Shown: in pieces, positions 16,778-23,471 of the stretch
Numbering within the stretch: position 1 is the first letter of the stretch
How the letters are laid out: each line of letters opens with the position of its first letter
Assembly (NCBI GenBank): GCA_937928015.1
Contig: CALFXA010000041.1
Coordinates: 1-30,594 of the forward strand
DNA from: an uncultured Anaerolineales bacterium
Lineage (GTDB): Bacteria > Chloroflexota > Anaerolineae > Anaerolineales > Villigracilaceae
DNA: 30,594 nt
Direction: 5' to 3'
The notes under the pieces: model-generated
The model's input: only the letters and a program-made list of their open reading frames with translations
Databases searched by the model: none
Told to the model about the DNA's origin: nothing
Position numbers and translations under genes: made by a program

Positions 16778-17428
16778 ATGAAAAAGATCAAGGTTTTAAT
16801 CACAGACGATCATCCCATGATGCGCGAGGCCCTGCTGGCCGCCTTGGAAGATGAACCCAATATCGAGGTTATAGGTGAGGCCAGTAGTGGCTTTGAGGTA
16901 TTTGAACTACTAAAAGGGCTTGCTCCTGATGTGGTTTTGATGGATTTACTCATGCCGGGCATGAGCGGATTGGATGTAATTGCAGAACTTCAAAAGGACT
17001 ACCAGCAGATCAAGGTGTTGGTAGTGAGCAGTTTGGAGGATGAAGAAAAAATATTGGCAGCCATCCAAGCCGGGGCGCTGGGTTACTTTCCCAAGACCGC
17101 GCCGCGTTCCTATCTGATTGAGGCGATCCAAAAAGTGGCTGACGGAGTTCCCTATCTCCCATCGGGAATAGCAGCGAAATTGTTCAAGAGCCTGCGTGAG
17201 ATGAAACGGGCATCCTCTCCTTATACAGAGGGTGAATTACTTACTGCGAGGCAGGCTGAGATCCTGGCTTTGCTTGGAGAAGGCCGTTCGGACCAGGAGA
17301 TCGGCAGCACCCTGCATCTCACAGAGGCTACAGTGAGGTCTCACGTTCACCATATCCTCCAGCGCCTTGGATTGGAGACGCGTGCCCAGGCAGCAGCGTA
17401 CGCAAATCAAAATCGAAAAATGAGTTAA
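16778..17428 (+). CDS. NarL/FixJ-family response regulator
   Basis: A 216-aa two-component regulator. The receiver domain (1-120) has the acidic pair Asp10/Asp11, the phospho-acceptor Asp56 (DVVLMDLLMPG), Ser84 at the switch position and Lys106 (YFPKTAP), all intact. A LuxR-type helix-turn-helix (about 152-206) has LTARQAEILALLGEGRSDQEI and TVRSHVHHILQRLG, the recognition helix. On phosphorylation such proteins dimerise and bind DNA. The ATG is 2 bp after the histidine-kinase stop, so the two are co-translated and almost certainly form a cognate pair. Target genes are unknown. The nearest candidate is the repeat-rich promoter region just downstream, ahead of the pseudo-receiver gene. Confidence 0.95.
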   Translation: MKKIKVLITDDHPMMREALLAALEDEPNIEVIGEASSGFEVFELLKGLAPDVVLMDLLMPGMSGLDVIAELQKDYQQIKVLVVSSLEDEEKILAAIQAGALGYFPKTAPRSYLIEAIQKVADGVPYLPSGIAAKLFKSLREMKRASSPYTEGELLTARQAEILALLGEGRSDQEIGSTLHLTEATVRSHVHHILQRLGLETRAQAAAYANQNRKMS

Positions 17429-17447
17429 GACCGGTTTTCACTTTTTC

Positions 17448-17474
17448 AAAAGGCCCATCGCGGGCCTTTTTGTT
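17448..17474 (+). terminator. Rho-independent terminator after the response regulator
   Basis: Stem AAAAGGCCC (17448-17456) pairs with GGGCCTTTT (17462-17470) around a 5-nt loop ATCGC. The T run continues to 17471, then G and TTT. It lies 20 bp after the regulator stop. Confidence 0.88.
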
Positions 17475-17534
17475 TAAGTCTGTTTAAACTTTTGTGCATG
17501 TTGACTTAAACAAAATTTCCACATAATTTCCACA
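17468..17534 (+). promoter_or_regulatory. Putative operator/promoter with dyad and 11-bp direct repeats
   Basis: A 13-bp perfect inverted repeat (TTTTGTTTAAGTC at 17468-17480 and GACTTAAACAAAA at 17503-17515) flanks a central palindrome GTTTAAAC (17482-17489). Right after it, AATTTCCACA occurs twice (17514-17523 and 17525-17534), 11 bp apart or one helical turn. A possible promoter is TTGACT (17501-17506) with CATAAT (17522-17527), though the 15-bp spacing is short. The region lies 44 bp upstream of the pseudo-receiver start and looks like binding sites for a dimeric regulator. Promoter assignment is tentative. Confidence 0.45.
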
Positions 17535-17577
17535 CCCTGTCGATGTGTTAAACGGGCCTTTCTGATATTTTTGCACC

Positions 17578-18039
17578 ATGACTAGGATGGCCCCAGTTTC
17601 TGTTCTTGTAGTTGATGCTCACCCCATGATGCATGAAGCCTTGTGCGCTGCCATTTCTCTCGAGCCCGACCTGGCCCTAATCGAGCCAGATGCCAGCGGC
17701 ACGCTGATGCTTTCCATCTTGCAGGAGCCGATTTTCCTTTCCTGCATCCCTGATGTCATCCTGCTGGCATTGGGCAACTCCGGGCTGGAAGAACTCGAGT
17801 CTCTGAAAGCCATTCGCAATCAACTACCCGGTGTGGTTATCCTGGCCCTGGTCACGAATGAAGTGCCCGGTCAAGAGCAGGCCGCCCTGGCGATGGGGGC
17901 AGATGCAATATTGAGCAAGGCCGTCTCGCGCGACAAGTTGCTTGGTGCGCTGCGCGAATCGTGGATGGCCGTCTCGCTGGGGCGCGGGGAAGAAGATAAT
18001 AACGACCACGGAAATGGGAATTCAAACGAGGAGGTGTAA
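17578..18039 (+). CDS. Stand-alone pseudo-receiver protein (no phosphorylatable Asp)
   Basis: A 153-aa protein that aligns by eye along its length with the receiver domain of the regulator just upstream: VSVLVVDAHPMMHEALCAAI against IKVLITDDHPMMREALLAAL, and PDVILLALGNSG against PDVVLMDLLMPG. Asp13 is retained but the second acidic residue is Ala14, and the phospho-acceptor position is Ala64. The switch Thr and the conserved Lys (ILSKAV) remain. There is no DNA-binding domain. The C-terminal tail is short and Asn/Glu/Gly-rich. Such atypical receivers usually act by protein-protein contact rather than phosphorylation. It may modulate the neighbouring kinase/regulator pair, but this is inference. 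ATG 17578 is taken as the start, with ATG 17587 possible. No clear Shine-Dalgarno is visible. Confidence 0.8.
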   Translation: MTRMAPVSVLVVDAHPMMHEALCAAISLEPDLALIEPDASGTLMLSILQEPIFLSCIPDVILLALGNSGLEELESLKAIRNQLPGVVILALVTNEVPGQEQAALAMGADAILSKAVSRDKLLGALRESWMAVSLGRGEEDNNDHGNGNSNEEV

Positions 18040-18120
18040 CGGGGATAACTTCGACCTTTATTGCCAGCATTGATTTGGACGAGAGCGAATATCCGCTCAC
18101 CATCTTTTCTTTTTTCGACC

Positions 18121-18126
18121 AAGGAG
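18121..18126 (+). promoter_or_regulatory. Shine-Dalgarno that sets the SLH adhesin start
   Basis: AAGGAG at 18121-18126 sits 6 nt before GTG 18133, from which the protein begins with a perfect signal peptide. The upstream in-frame TTG at 18061 would add 24 non-signal residues and lacks such a site. Confidence 0.8.
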
Positions 18127-18132
18127 AATACA

Positions 18133-21100
18133 GTGAAACAAAAATTTCTACATACTGCGCTGGCGGTTGTCACCCTTCTCGCGCTACTCTTCGGCGCTGT
18201 GGGCGTTACAGCCGTCCACGCGGCCGGCGGACCGTTGGTGGCATCCTGGCATTTCGACGGGGATTATTCCGACGCCTCCAGCAATGGCTACAACGGCACG
18301 CTTTTCCCCTCTAACTCTTATCCGTCCTTTTCCATGGATGTGCCTGCGAGTGGCGGAAGCAACTCGCTGCAGTTCGACGGCGGGAACGGGTACGGGATGG
18401 CCACGCTGGGGAATGAGATCTCCGGCAACCACACCTTTACGGTGTCGTTCTGGATCAAATATGTCCCGCAGGCCAAGCGCCAGTGGGTGATGCTGCTGGG
18501 AAACCCGTCCACCCTGCAGGGCGTGCATTGGCTGATCGACGCCAATGGTATGACCAACTTCGGCGTGTTCGATGGCGGCGGGAACCTGTTCGACTTCTCG
18601 CCCTATGCCAACCAGTGGGTCAAGGTGACCACGGTCTATTATGCCAGCGCGTCCCGTTTTAGCACGTACGTCAACGGACAGTTGATGTCTACCGCGATTG
18701 CCAACACGCCCAGTCTTCCAACGAGCACGCCAGCTTATGTGGGGTATGGCCCTGCCGCTTATATTACTGGCGGCGACATGCAGTATGCCGGCTACCTGGA
18801 CGAGGTGGAGGTCAAGGACTGTGTGGATGCGGTCTCTGTCTTCAATACCAATGACAGCGGGACCGACTCGCTGCGCCAGGCGCTTGCGGATGTCTGTGAT
18901 GGTGGGACGATTACTTTTGATAGCAGTATCAACGGCACACCCATCAATCTCGCCTCTACGCTGTCCGTCACGAAGAACGTTACCATTCGAGGCAATGGTG
19001 CAGCCAATACCATCCTTCAAGGTACAACCAATGTCCGTCACTTTACGCAGACCGCAGGAAACCTGACGCTGGATGGAATGACCTTACAAAACGGTTCTTG
19101 CGCAGGCGGTTGCCCAAGTCATGGATCGAATGGCGCCGCGGTTCTCAATTGGTCTGGCGGCACTTTGACCATTCTCAACAGTACCTTGAAAAACAACGCT
19201 GGTAGTTTGAATGGTGGTGCCGTAGGAAGCTTTGGTACCGCCTTGGTGGTCAGGAACAGCACGTTCTCTGGTAATACGTCTACTGGTGGCGCAGGTACGG
19301 GCGGGGCAATTACTGCGAACGGCACCGTGGATATCTCCAATAGCACGTTCTCAGGGAATTCAGCCGCCTTTCTTGCCGGGACCATCTTTATCAACGGCGG
19401 CACGGGTAGTCTCATTAATAACACCATAGCAAATAATACCGGCAATGTTGCTGTATACACCCCGAATGCCGCCTACGTCCTGAACAATAATATCATTGCC
19501 AATAACTCCGGCGGCGATTGTTCAGCCCCAAATGGAGTTGTTGCAAGCAGTAATCTGATCAAAAATGGAGCAAGTGCCTGTGGCCTGGCCAACGGCGTCA
19601 GTGGCAACATTATCGGCGTTGACCCGTTGTTAAATGGGCTTGCATCCAACGGCGGACCAACCCAAACGATGTCATTGCAATCCGGTTCTCCAGCGCTCGG
19701 CACGGGCGATGCGGCCACGTGTGCGGCCGCCCCAGTGAATAACCTTGACCAGCGTGGAGAGGTTCGTCCGCAAGGCGACCCGGTCTGCGACATTGGTGCG
19801 TACGAGTCCAATCTCGTATTCGCCCACACTGTTACCTTCCATGGCAACGGTAATGATAGTGGCTCGATGTCACCCCAGACGGCCAGCAGCCCCACCCCCT
19901 TAACGTCCAATGGTTTTGGTCGCACGGGCTACACTTTCTCGGGCTGGGATACATCACCTGCCGGTACGACGGTCGTTTACGCCGATGGCGCGCTCTACAA
20001 TTTCTCGGCGAATATGGACCTGTATGCTGTGTGGTCGGCCATCCCCAAGCCGGCAGCCTTTGGCAAGACCTACCCGCAAAATATCCAGACTGGCGTGCCG
20101 ACCTCGCTGACCCTGACTTGGGAAGCCAGCAGCGGTGCCAATGCCTACTATTACTGCTACTATGAAACTGGCGTTGGTAGCTGCATGTATTACTGGAACA
20201 CCTCCACTTCCGTGAATATCTCCGGTCTGAATCCTGGGACTTCGTACACCTGGCAGGTGCAGGCGGTCAACAATGGCGGCCTGACGGACGCCGATGGTGG
20301 GGTCGAGTGGACCTTCACCACTGCGGTTTTGGATACCACGCCGCCTGTCGTCTCCAGCATTGTTCGTGCTGGCGCAAGCCCGACGGCCGCTGCCGCCGTG
20401 GACTTCACCGTGACCTTCTCAGAAGCGGTAACAGGCGTGGATGAGACTGATTTTGCCGTGACGCCCAGCGGCGTATCTGGAGCTGGCGTCAGCGGGGTGG
20501 TCGGCTCTGGCGACACGTATACGGTTACTGTCAACACGGGGACTGGTAACGGGACTCTTCGCCTCGACCTGATCGATGATGACAGCATTCAAGATACCGC
20601 CAGTCTGCCTCTTGGTGGAACTGGATCTGGTAACGGGAACTTCACGACCGGTCAGATGTACTCCATCATCAAGACGGCCACCTTCGTGGATGTGCCGCTG
20701 GCGCACTGGGCCAACAGCTACGTGGAACGCATTGCATTCTATGGCATTACTAGCGGATGCTCCATCAACCCGCTTGCCTACTGCCCTGATAGCCCGACAA
20801 CGCGCGCGGAACTGGCTATCTTCATCGAGCGCGGCCTGCACGGTGCGTCGTTCGTCCCGCCCAATGTGGCGCCCACTTTCAACGATACCGCGGGCAATTT
20901 TGCGGAAGATTGGATTGAGGCCTTGAAGGCCGATGGACTAACCGCTGGATGCGGAAACGGAAACTACTGTCCCAATGCCCCGGTGACGCGGGCCGAGATG
21001 GCAGTTCTCCTTCTGCGCTCAGAACATGGCGCGGCCTATACGCCCCCAACGGCTTCGGGGTCCCTCTTTACTGACGTATCTGCCAGCCATTGGGCGGCCG

Positions 21101-21228
21101 CCTGGATAGAGCAGTTCGCCAATGAAGGCCTGACCAGCGGCTGCGGCGGCGGAGCATACTGCCCGAACGGCCTGGTGACCCGTGCCCAGATGGCCGTCTT
21201 CATGGTGAGGATCTTCAACCTCCCGTAA
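18133..21228 (+). CDS. Large secreted SLH protein with LamG and beta-helix domains
   Basis: A 1031-aa cell-surface protein from GTG 18133. The signal peptide (1-30, ending VHA) is followed by a LamG/concanavalin-like domain (about 34-235). A right-handed beta-helix follows (about 235-560), introduced by DSLRQALADVCDGGTITF and rich in repeated NSTFSGN-type turns. Next is an InlB/Flg_new-type repeat (about 563-632, FSGWDTSPAGTTVVYADG…DLYAVW), a fibronectin-III-like module with a Cys pair (about 640-735), and a Big-like module (SEAVTGVDETDFAV, about 740-835). Three SLH repeats (about 850-1031) close it. SLH repeats normally bind pyruvylated wall polysaccharide and anchor the protein to the envelope. 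Each SLH here has an extra GC…YC pair that could form a disulfide. Overall it looks like an adhesin or surface-binding protein. No enzyme motif is seen. The substrate is unknown. Confidence 0.93.
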   Translation: MKQKFLHTALAVVTLLALLFGAVGVTAVHAAGGPLVASWHFDGDYSDASSNGYNGTLFPSNSYPSFSMDVPASGGSNSLQFDGGNGYGMATLGNEISGNHTFTVSFWIKYVPQAKRQWVMLLGNPSTLQGVHWLIDANGMTNFGVFDGGGNLFDFSPYANQWVKVTTVYYASASRFSTYVNGQLMSTAIANTPSLPTSTPAYVGYGPAAYITGGDMQYAGYLDEVEVKDCVDAVSVFNTNDSGTDSLRQALADVCDGGTITFDSSINGTPINLASTLSVTKNVTIRGNGAANTILQGTTNVRHFTQTAGNLTLDGMTLQNGSCAGGCPSHGSNGAAVLNWSGGTLTILNSTLKNNAGSLNGGAVGSFGTALVVRNSTFSGNTSTGGAGTGGAITANGTVDISNSTFSGNSAAFLAGTIFINGGTGSLINNTIANNTGNVAVYTPNAAYVLNNNIIANNSGGDCSAPNGVVASSNLIKNGASACGLANGVSGNIIGVDPLLNGLASNGGPTQTMSLQSGSPALGTGDAATCAAAPVNNLDQRGEVRPQGDPVCDIGAYESNLVFAHTVTFHGNGNDSGSMSPQTASSPTPLTSNGFGRTGYTFSGWDTSPAGTTVVYADGALYNFSANMDLYAVWSAIPKPAAFGKTYPQNIQTGVPTSLTLTWEASSGANAYYYCYYETGVGSCMYYWNTSTSVNISGLNPGTSYTWQVQAVNNGGLTDADGGVEWTFTTAVLDTTPPVVSSIVRAGASPTAAAAVDFTVTFSEAVTGVDETDFAVTPSGVSGAGVSGVVGSGDTYTVTVNTGTGNGTLRLDLIDDDSIQDTASLPLGGTGSGNGNFTTGQMYSIIKTATFVDVPLAHWANSYVERIAFYGITSGCSINPLAYCPDSPTTRAELAIFIERGLHGASFVPPNVAPTFNDTAGNFAEDWIEALKADGLTAGCGNGNYCPNAPVTRAEMAVLLLRSEHGAAYTPPTASGSLFTDVSASHWAAAWIEQFANEGLTSGCGGGAYCPNGLVTRAQMAVFMVRIFNLP

Positions 21229-21250
21229 TCCTCTCCCGACCCTAGGTTTT

Positions 21251-21280
21251 AAATGCCGCCTCTGTACAGAGGCGGCATTT
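21251..21280 (+). terminator. Hairpin terminator after the SLH adhesin gene
   Basis: A 30-bp perfect palindrome with arms AAATGCCGCCTCTGT and ACAGAGGCGGCATTT lies 22 bp after the stop. The following T run is short (TTT, then AGCTT), so it is a good hairpin with a weak U tract. Confidence 0.7.
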
Positions 21281-21367
21281 AGCTTAGATGGCTTAATCTG
21301 CTTTTACTGGATAATCCTTCCATTTTCTGGTACATTTCCTCCCAAAGCATACTTTGTGGAGATGTAC

Positions 21368-21844
21368 ATGAAATTCCGTCACTTTTGTATCTTATCTGCT
21401 TTTCTGTTGATGGCCTCTGCCTGTGCGCCCAAGCCCACCCCGCTTCCAGAACCGACAACCGACATGATCGGGACGCTGACCGTCCAGATGGCGGCGGTGA
21501 TGATGACCCAGACGGCCGCCGCGTATTCACCCACCCCGCCGCCGACGGAGACCTTCACGCCCACCCCCGATGTGACGCTCACCCCCACCAAGGACGCCAA
21601 TAAGAAGATCATTACAGTGGTTAACTACACGGGTTGTTACCGCGGACCTGGTCCCAGCTACCCGCTGCAGAGTTATATCAACGTGCCCAAACCAGTGGAA
21701 TTACTGGGCATCGGGAATGTGCCTGGCTGGTACGTCATCAACGGTCCCTATTTCTACACGCCCTGCTGGGTGGCCGCCGCCGACGTTCAGATCGACCCCG
21801 ACGTGGACCTGACCCGCTTCCCCGTGATGACGCCAGGACCGTAG
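21368..21844 (+). CDS. Thr/Pro-rich lipoprotein with SH3b-like domain
   Basis: A 158-aa exported lipoprotein. The signal sequence MKFRHFCILSAFLLMASAC ends in a lipobox-like ASAC. A Pro/Thr-rich linker with TPTP and PTETFTPTPD repeats (about residues 20-80) would span the cell wall. The compact C-terminal domain (about 85-150; ITVVNYTGCYRGPGPSYPLQ… ending WVAAADVQI) resembles a bacterial SH3 domain, with the typical 'R.GPG..Y' start and 'GWY.I' middle strand. Two cysteines (CYRGPG and PCWVAA) could form a disulfide. SH3b domains usually bind peptidoglycan or other wall ligands. The frame is open from a GTG at 21356, but ATG 21368 has GGAG 6 nt upstream and gives the clean signal peptide. It follows the SLH gene's terminator, so it is probably transcribed separately. 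Confidence 0.82.
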   Translation: MKFRHFCILSAFLLMASACAPKPTPLPEPTTDMIGTLTVQMAAVMMTQTAAAYSPTPPPTETFTPTPDVTLTPTKDANKKIITVVNYTGCYRGPGPSYPLQSYINVPKPVELLGIGNVPGWYVINGPYFYTPCWVAAADVQIDPDVDLTRFPVMTPGP

Positions 21845-22059
21845 GGGCGGCGGGCCGTCGGGAGGGAGTCGAGACGGACCCTGTCTTTGCTAACAAAGCT
21901 GTAAATCGTGAATTCCTTGCAGGAAAGACGGGGATTGGGGACAATCAGGGTATGAGCCTGCCTGCATCAGGCGGGGAAGGATGGAAGCTACCTTTTGTAC
22001 GAATAACCCCGATTGCTCTCCGCCCTCTTCACGGGTTTCGGTCAAGGCCCTCACCCTGT

Positions 22060-22078
22060 CCTCTCCCAGCGGGAGAGG
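22060..22078. repeat. Short hairpin of dispersed intergenic-repeat type
   Basis: CCTCTCCC, loop AGC, GGGAGAGG: a perfect 8-bp stem in a pyrimidine/purine-skewed block. Such elements are common between genes in many bacteria. Confidence 0.55.
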
Positions 22079-22353
22079 GGGATGGTATCTATGCAAAAAA
22101 CGAAGGCACCGAGACACGGAGAAAAACCATTAGAAACTCCGTGACTCCGTGCCGCAGGGGTGAGGACCTGGACTTTTATAAGGGGTTAAGTAAAGACTCC
22201 GTGTTCCTGTGACTGTGTAGCGGGGCCCTGGATTTTTGCAAGTGGGCGAATGGTTCTCCCTGTGCGGGGATTTTCTGGATTGCGTATAGGCGCAACGTTG
22301 GTATCGTTCTGGTAGATCGAAGGCGGGCGGATAGGAGATGGATAGAGGAGAGA

Positions 22354-22397
22354 CGAAGGTTAAGCGAAGGATGGACGAAGGATGAGCGAAGGATGAC
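22354..22397 (+). repeat. Four tandem 11-bp repeats (CGAAGG core)
   Basis: CGAAGG starts at 22354, 22365, 22376 and 22387, an exact 11-bp period with consensus near CGAAGGATGAG. No gene runs convincingly through it. It lies about 115 bp upstream of the 22513 gene. Confidence 0.75.
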
Positions 22398-22480
22398 CCT
22401 GGGTGCTTCCGCGCCGCCCCGCATGGGGGAAGGCCCAAGGCAGGGTGGTCGGCTTAGGGGGAGAAGCAGGCCTCTGGTTC

Positions 22481-22505
22481 GGGACCGTTCGGCGGTCCCA
22501 AGGAG
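22481..22505 (+). promoter_or_regulatory. Hairpin directly before the ribosome site of the 22513 gene
   Basis: GGGACCG (22481-22487) pairs with CGGTCCC (22493-22499) around TTCGG, immediately followed by the Shine-Dalgarno AAGGAG (22500-22505), which is 7 nt before ATG 22513. Stem formation next to the ribosome site could influence initiation. The site also fixes the start, because the frame is open from further upstream. Confidence 0.5.
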
Positions 22506-22512
22506 TGATGGG

Positions 22513-23058
22513 ATGGCAAAGGTACGCTCGAATATCATCATCGACGGCATCGGGGGGATGCTGGGTAATCAACTAGTCTTCAAACGCGACAAGGCGGGCC
22601 GCACCATCCTGAGCGTGAAGCCGACCTTTAGCGAGAATCGCGTCTTCAGCGCGGGGCAGCGGGCCCAGCAGGAGGCCTTCCGCGAGGCGCAGTTATACGC
22701 CAAAACGGCCAAGTCCAATCCCGTGTATGCGCGCAAGGCCGCAGGGACCGCCCGAAGCGCCTACAATGTTGCCATCGCCGACTGGTTTCACCCGCCCGAA
22801 ATCCTGGAGATCGACCGCTCGGGCTGGCAGGGAGGACCAGGCCAGAAAATCCGCGTGAAGGCGCAGGACGATGTGCTGGTGACGCAGGTGACGGTGACGA
22901 TCACGGCCGCCGACGGTGCACTGCTGGAGAGCGGAGACGCCGTCCAGGCTGACGGCCTGTGGTGGGAGTACACCTCCCGCGCGGCGGCGCAAGCGGACGC
23001 CACATTGACGGTCTCGGCGCGCGACCTGCCTGGGCATGTGACAAAGAGGACGGGGTAG
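22513..23058 (+). CDS. Unrecognised 181-aa soluble protein
   Basis: A 181-aa protein with no signal peptide or membrane helix. The N-terminal half (MAKVRSNIIIDGIGGMLGNQ, then FKRDKAGRTILSVKPTF and a basic helix AQQEAFREAQLYAKTA) is basic. It continues into an aromatic turn (YNVAIADWFHPPEILEIDRSGW) and a beta-rich C-terminal half (about 95-175, with IRVKAQDDVLVTQVTVTI and TLTVSARDL). I do not recognise the family with certainty. The arrangement of a Gly-rich start, Arg/Pro segment and Ala-rich helix distantly recalls small structural proteins of unknown role in Bacteroidota, but this is only an impression. ATG 22513 is preferred to the upstream open frame because AAGGAG lies 7 nt before it and the extra residues are low-complexity Gly/Arg/Pro. 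It is flanked by repeat-rich DNA on both sides. Confidence 0.75.
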   Translation: MAKVRSNIIIDGIGGMLGNQLVFKRDKAGRTILSVKPTFSENRVFSAGQRAQQEAFREAQLYAKTAKSNPVYARKAAGTARSAYNVAIADWFHPPEILEIDRSGWQGGPGQKIRVKAQDDVLVTQVTVTITAADGALLESGDAVQADGLWWEYTSRAAAQADATLTVSARDLPGHVTKRTG

Positions 23059-23074
23059 GGTGCCCCTCCCCTAA

Positions 23075-23255
23075 CCCCTCCCCATTTGGAAGAACACAAA
23101 ATGGGGAGGGGAACTTGCTCAGGAGGCTACTCCCCATTTGGAATGAACGCAATATGGGGAGCTTGTTCAGAGGGGCTACTCCCCATTTGGAAGAGCACAA
23201 CATGGGGAGGGGAACTTGTTCTGGGGAGTTGCCCCATTTGGAAGAGCATAAAATT
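23075..23255. repeat. Four tandem ~51-bp hairpin repeats (CCCCATTTGGAA)
   Basis: CCCCATTTGGAA begins at 23080, 23132, 23181 and 23232, giving periods of 52, 49 and 51 bp. In each of the first three copies the segment is followed by a complementary ATGGGG arm. Copy 1 has a perfect 13-bp stem (CCCCTCCCCATTT at 23075-23087 with its complement at 23099-23111, 11-nt loop). Between hairpins the units share AGGGGAACTTGTTC-like text. Copy 4 has lost the right arm. Confidence 0.85.
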
Positions 23256-23283
23256 GAGAGCCACGCAGTGGGAAACAATCTGG

Positions 23284-23342
23284 CCCGTCATTCGGAGATT
23301 GCTTTGCTGGGTTCGCTCGGCCTCGCTTGGGCTCGCAGTGAC
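23284..23342. repeat. CGTCA…TGACG dispersed intergenic repeat
   Basis: The block has inverted ends CGTCA/TGACG. Its internal text (GGAGATTGCTTTGCTGGGTTCGCTCGG and the following GC-rich part) resembles a repeat common in intergenic DNA of many bacteria. Identification is by resemblance only. Confidence 0.45.
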
Positions 23343-23471
23343 GAGGTCCCGTGTTGGAGGATGGACGCTGCAACCGCCTTTCCAAGAATGGAGGAGTATA
23401 ATTTCTCCATCCATCCAATCGGATGGCAAGGTCTGGACTTCCGCGCTGCGTGCAGCGGATAGGGAGACGTC

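Larger units (their letters stand above)
21845..22512. other. Non-coding repeat-rich intergenic region
   Basis: About 670 bp with no convincing gene. The open frames here have poor composition and run across hairpins. Recognisable elements are a hairpin CCTCTCCC/GGGAGAGG at 22060-22078, inside a CCCTCACCC…GGGAGAGGG block typical of dispersed bacterial intergenic repeats. A CACGGAG (22115-22121) is followed by three copies of CTCCGTG (22137, 22145 and 22197), also of dispersed-repeat style. Four tandem 11-bp CGAAGG units lie at 22354-22397, and a hairpin lies just before the next gene. The stretch looks like an accumulation of repeat elements. Confidence 0.6.
23059..23471. other. Intergenic region with tandem hairpins and a dispersed repeat
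   Basis: About 410 bp without a convincing gene. The first half is a four-copy tandem hairpin array (23075-23255). The second half includes a block (about 23284-23342) that starts CGTCATTCGGAGATTGC and ends CGCAGTGACG. This resembles the widespread intergenic repeat whose ends are CGTCA/TGACG with 'GCGAG…GAAGCAAT' inside. The remaining 130 bp before the next gene shows nothing I can name apart from the ribosome site GGGAG at 23462-23466. Confidence 0.6.

Noticed and set aside
17514..17534. Two AATTTCCACA copies as DnaA boxes / replication origin
   Set aside because: They share TCCACA with the DnaA box, but each has two mismatches, there are only two, and no dnaA, dnaN or AT-rich unwinding cluster is nearby. 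Operator sites fit better.
21634..22212. Open frame of 192 codons
   Set aside because: It overlaps the SH3b lipoprotein in another frame and runs through repeat hairpins. Its composition is not protein-like and it has no ribosome site.
23075..23255. CRISPR array
   Set aside because: The repeated text covers most of each unit, the repeats are imperfect, spacers are similar to each other rather than unique, and no cas genes are present.
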